NCBI GenBank assembly: GCA_036783645.1
Contig: DAIPWT010000011.1
Coordinates: forward strand, 1 to 64,000
Origin: UBA4732 sp002404095
GTDB lineage: Bacteria > Planctomycetota > Planctomycetia > Gemmatales > Gemmataceae
Length of the DNA stretch: 64,000 nucleotides
Reading direction: 5' to 3'
Positions 62,998-64,000 of this stretch are shown piece by piece. Positions within the stretch are counted from its first letter, which is position 1; each line of letters starts with the position of its first letter. The position numbers were made by a program, and so were the translations under genes. A model generated the notes under the pieces. It saw nothing but the letters and a program-made list of their open reading frames with translations. It did not search any database and was not told where the DNA came from.

Positions 62998-64000
62998 TTA
63001 TGGCAGTGCCCCTTTCGCCTGCTTTTTGAACACGACCATGCCAAGCGGCGGCACCGTGACAGTGAGCATATAGTCGCGGCCGTGACACGACACTGGCGCC
63101 GCGTTCACGCCGCCGAGGTTGCCTTGCCCGCTGCCGCCGTACAGCGGCGCGTCGCTGTTCAGCACTTCATCCCAGCGCCCCCCTTGCGGCGCACCGACGT
63201 GATAATTGGGCCGCGGCACCGGAGTGAAATTGCACACGACGATCATGCGCTCGGTCGGCGATTTTCCCTTCCGCATCAAGCTAATAACGCTTTGCTCCGA
63301 GTCGTTGCAGTCGATCCACTCAAAGCCGCCCGGCTCGCAGTCGAGTTCGTGAAACGCCGGCTCGGCTCGGTAGAACGTATTGAGGTCGCGCACCCAGCGT
63401 TGCAGCCCGCGATGGAGCGGCTGTTCCGTAAGGTGCCAGTCCAGGCTGGCGTCGTGGTTCCACTCGTCCCATTGGCCGAACTCGCCGCCCATGAACAACA
63501 GCTTCTTGCCCGGCTGGGCGTACATATAGCCATATAGAAGACGCAAATTGGCGCATTTCTGCCAAACGTCGCCCGGCATCTTGGACAAGAGCGATTGCTT
63601 GCCGTGGACCACTTCGTCATGCGACAGCGGCAGGAGGTAGTTCTCGGTGAAGGCGTACAACATGCGGAAAGTCAGACGGTTGTGGTGGTACTTGCGATGC
63701 ACGGGGTCTTGGCTCATGTAGTCGAGCGTGTCGTGCATCCATCCCATATCCCATTTGTAGCCGAAGCCGAGGCCGCCGACGTAGGTGGGCCGCGACACGG
63801 CCGGCCACGCCGTCGATTCCTCGGCCGCGTTCATCACGTCGGGGTAGGCGCCATAGACATGCTCGTTGAGCCGGCGCAGGAAAGCGATGGCGCCCAGATT
63901 CTCCCGGCCGCCGTATTGGTTGGGAATCCAATCGCCTTCCTCACGCGAATAATCCAGGTAGAGCATGGAGGCGACCGCGTCCACGCGCAGGCCGTCGATG
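62998..64000 (-). CDS. glgB: 1,4-alpha-glucan branching enzyme, C-terminal part
   Basis: The frame is open to the window edge, so the 5' part lies beyond 64000. GH13 catalytic features are visible: nucleophile Asp in LRVDAVASMLYLDYSR, general acid Glu in AAEESTAWP, and transition-state Asp in LSHDEVVHGK. The C-terminal all-beta domain follows (ESFHELD-like EPAFHELDCEPGGFEWID and VVCNFTPVPRPNYHVG). GlgB adds alpha-1,6 branches to glycogen in the cytoplasm. About 333 residues are seen out of the usual ~640-730. The stop TAA is at 62998-63000, next to the palindrome. Confidence 0.93.
   Translation of the reverse strand, partial: IDGLRVDAVASMLYLDYSREEGDWIPNQYGGRENLGAIAFLRRLNEHVYGAYPDVMNAAEESTAWPAVSRPTYVGGLGFGYKWDMGWMHDTLDYMSQDPVHRKYHHNRLTFRMLYAFTENYLLPLSHDEVVHGKQSLLSKMPGDVWQKCANLRLLYGYMYAQPGKKLLFMGGEFGQWDEWNHDASLDWHLTEQPLHRGLQRWVRDLNTFYRAEPAFHELDCEPGGFEWIDCNDSEQSVISLMRKGKSPTERMIVVCNFTPVPRPNYHVGAPQGGRWDEVLNSDAPLYGGSGQGNLGGVNAAPVSCHGRDYMLTVTVPPLGMVVFKKQAKGALP

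Overview
The window is high-GC DNA with gene families typical of Planctomycetota, most likely a Gemmata-like lineage. Lineage evidence: a DUF1549/DUF1553 surface cytochrome-type protein beside a WD40/cytochrome partner; a Pirellula/Verrucomicrobium-type heme-binding protein followed by a ThuA domain; a DUF4432 epimerase-like protein; an Ig-repeat protein with an N-terminal LEALE-type motif; and an FHA/pseudokinase giant. The species cannot be named from the sequence. A 100-N scaffold gap and several single-base frameshifts point to a draft or metagenome assembly.

Layout. 1-1.8 kb: edge of a frameshifted Ig-repeat surface protein. 2.5-8.7 kb: divergent aldo/keto reductase and ROK sugar kinase, then the large heme/dehydrogenase protein and ThuA. 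8.9-10.9 kb: an accessory patch of small genes with attC-like sites and broken toxin-antitoxin genes (nucleotidyltransferase-like pair, ankyrin, frameshifted RelE/ParE, truncated VapC with intact antitoxin). 10.9-16.4 kb: CBS protein, BON protein, and a minus-strand group of Lhr-like helicase, nucleotidyltransferase and PdeM-like phosphoesterase. 16.5-20.3 kb: LRR lipoprotein, a truncated clpS copy, a two-gene HEPN module, intact clpS, MFS transporter. 20.3-28.2 kb: esterase, Rex, FHA-coiled-coil-pseudokinase, TerB-like protein, YmdB. 28.2-37.9 kb: lipoprotein remnant, the WD40/DUF1549 operon, an unknown gene and a TPR protein. 37.9-48.8 kb: antitoxin remnant, acyltransferase-like gene, ankyrin gene and a 9.3-kb cyclic-glucan-synthase (NdvB-like) gene holding the gap. 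49-58.3 kb: histidine kinase, ABC exporter, cupin, DUF4112, Uma2 nuclease, BatE/BatD-like pair, DUF4432. 58.3-64 kb: POT transporter, di-heme cytochrome with calcium-binding-like loops, secreted coiled-coil protein, and the 3' part of glgB.

The most unusual signal is a set of palindromic repeats of several unrelated families. Many sit between genes, often where genes converge. Others lie inside reading frames without closing them: two 60-bp copies (20 codons) in the ndvB-like and batD-like genes, a 132-bp copy (44 codons) at the start of the batD-like gene, a 30-bp copy (10 codons) in the ndvB-like gene, and a half copy in the helicase gene. This resembles the protein-coding palindromic elements described in Rickettsia. 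The assembly also broke inside a cluster of the same element. The second signal is the HEPN pair lying between a truncated and an intact clpS.
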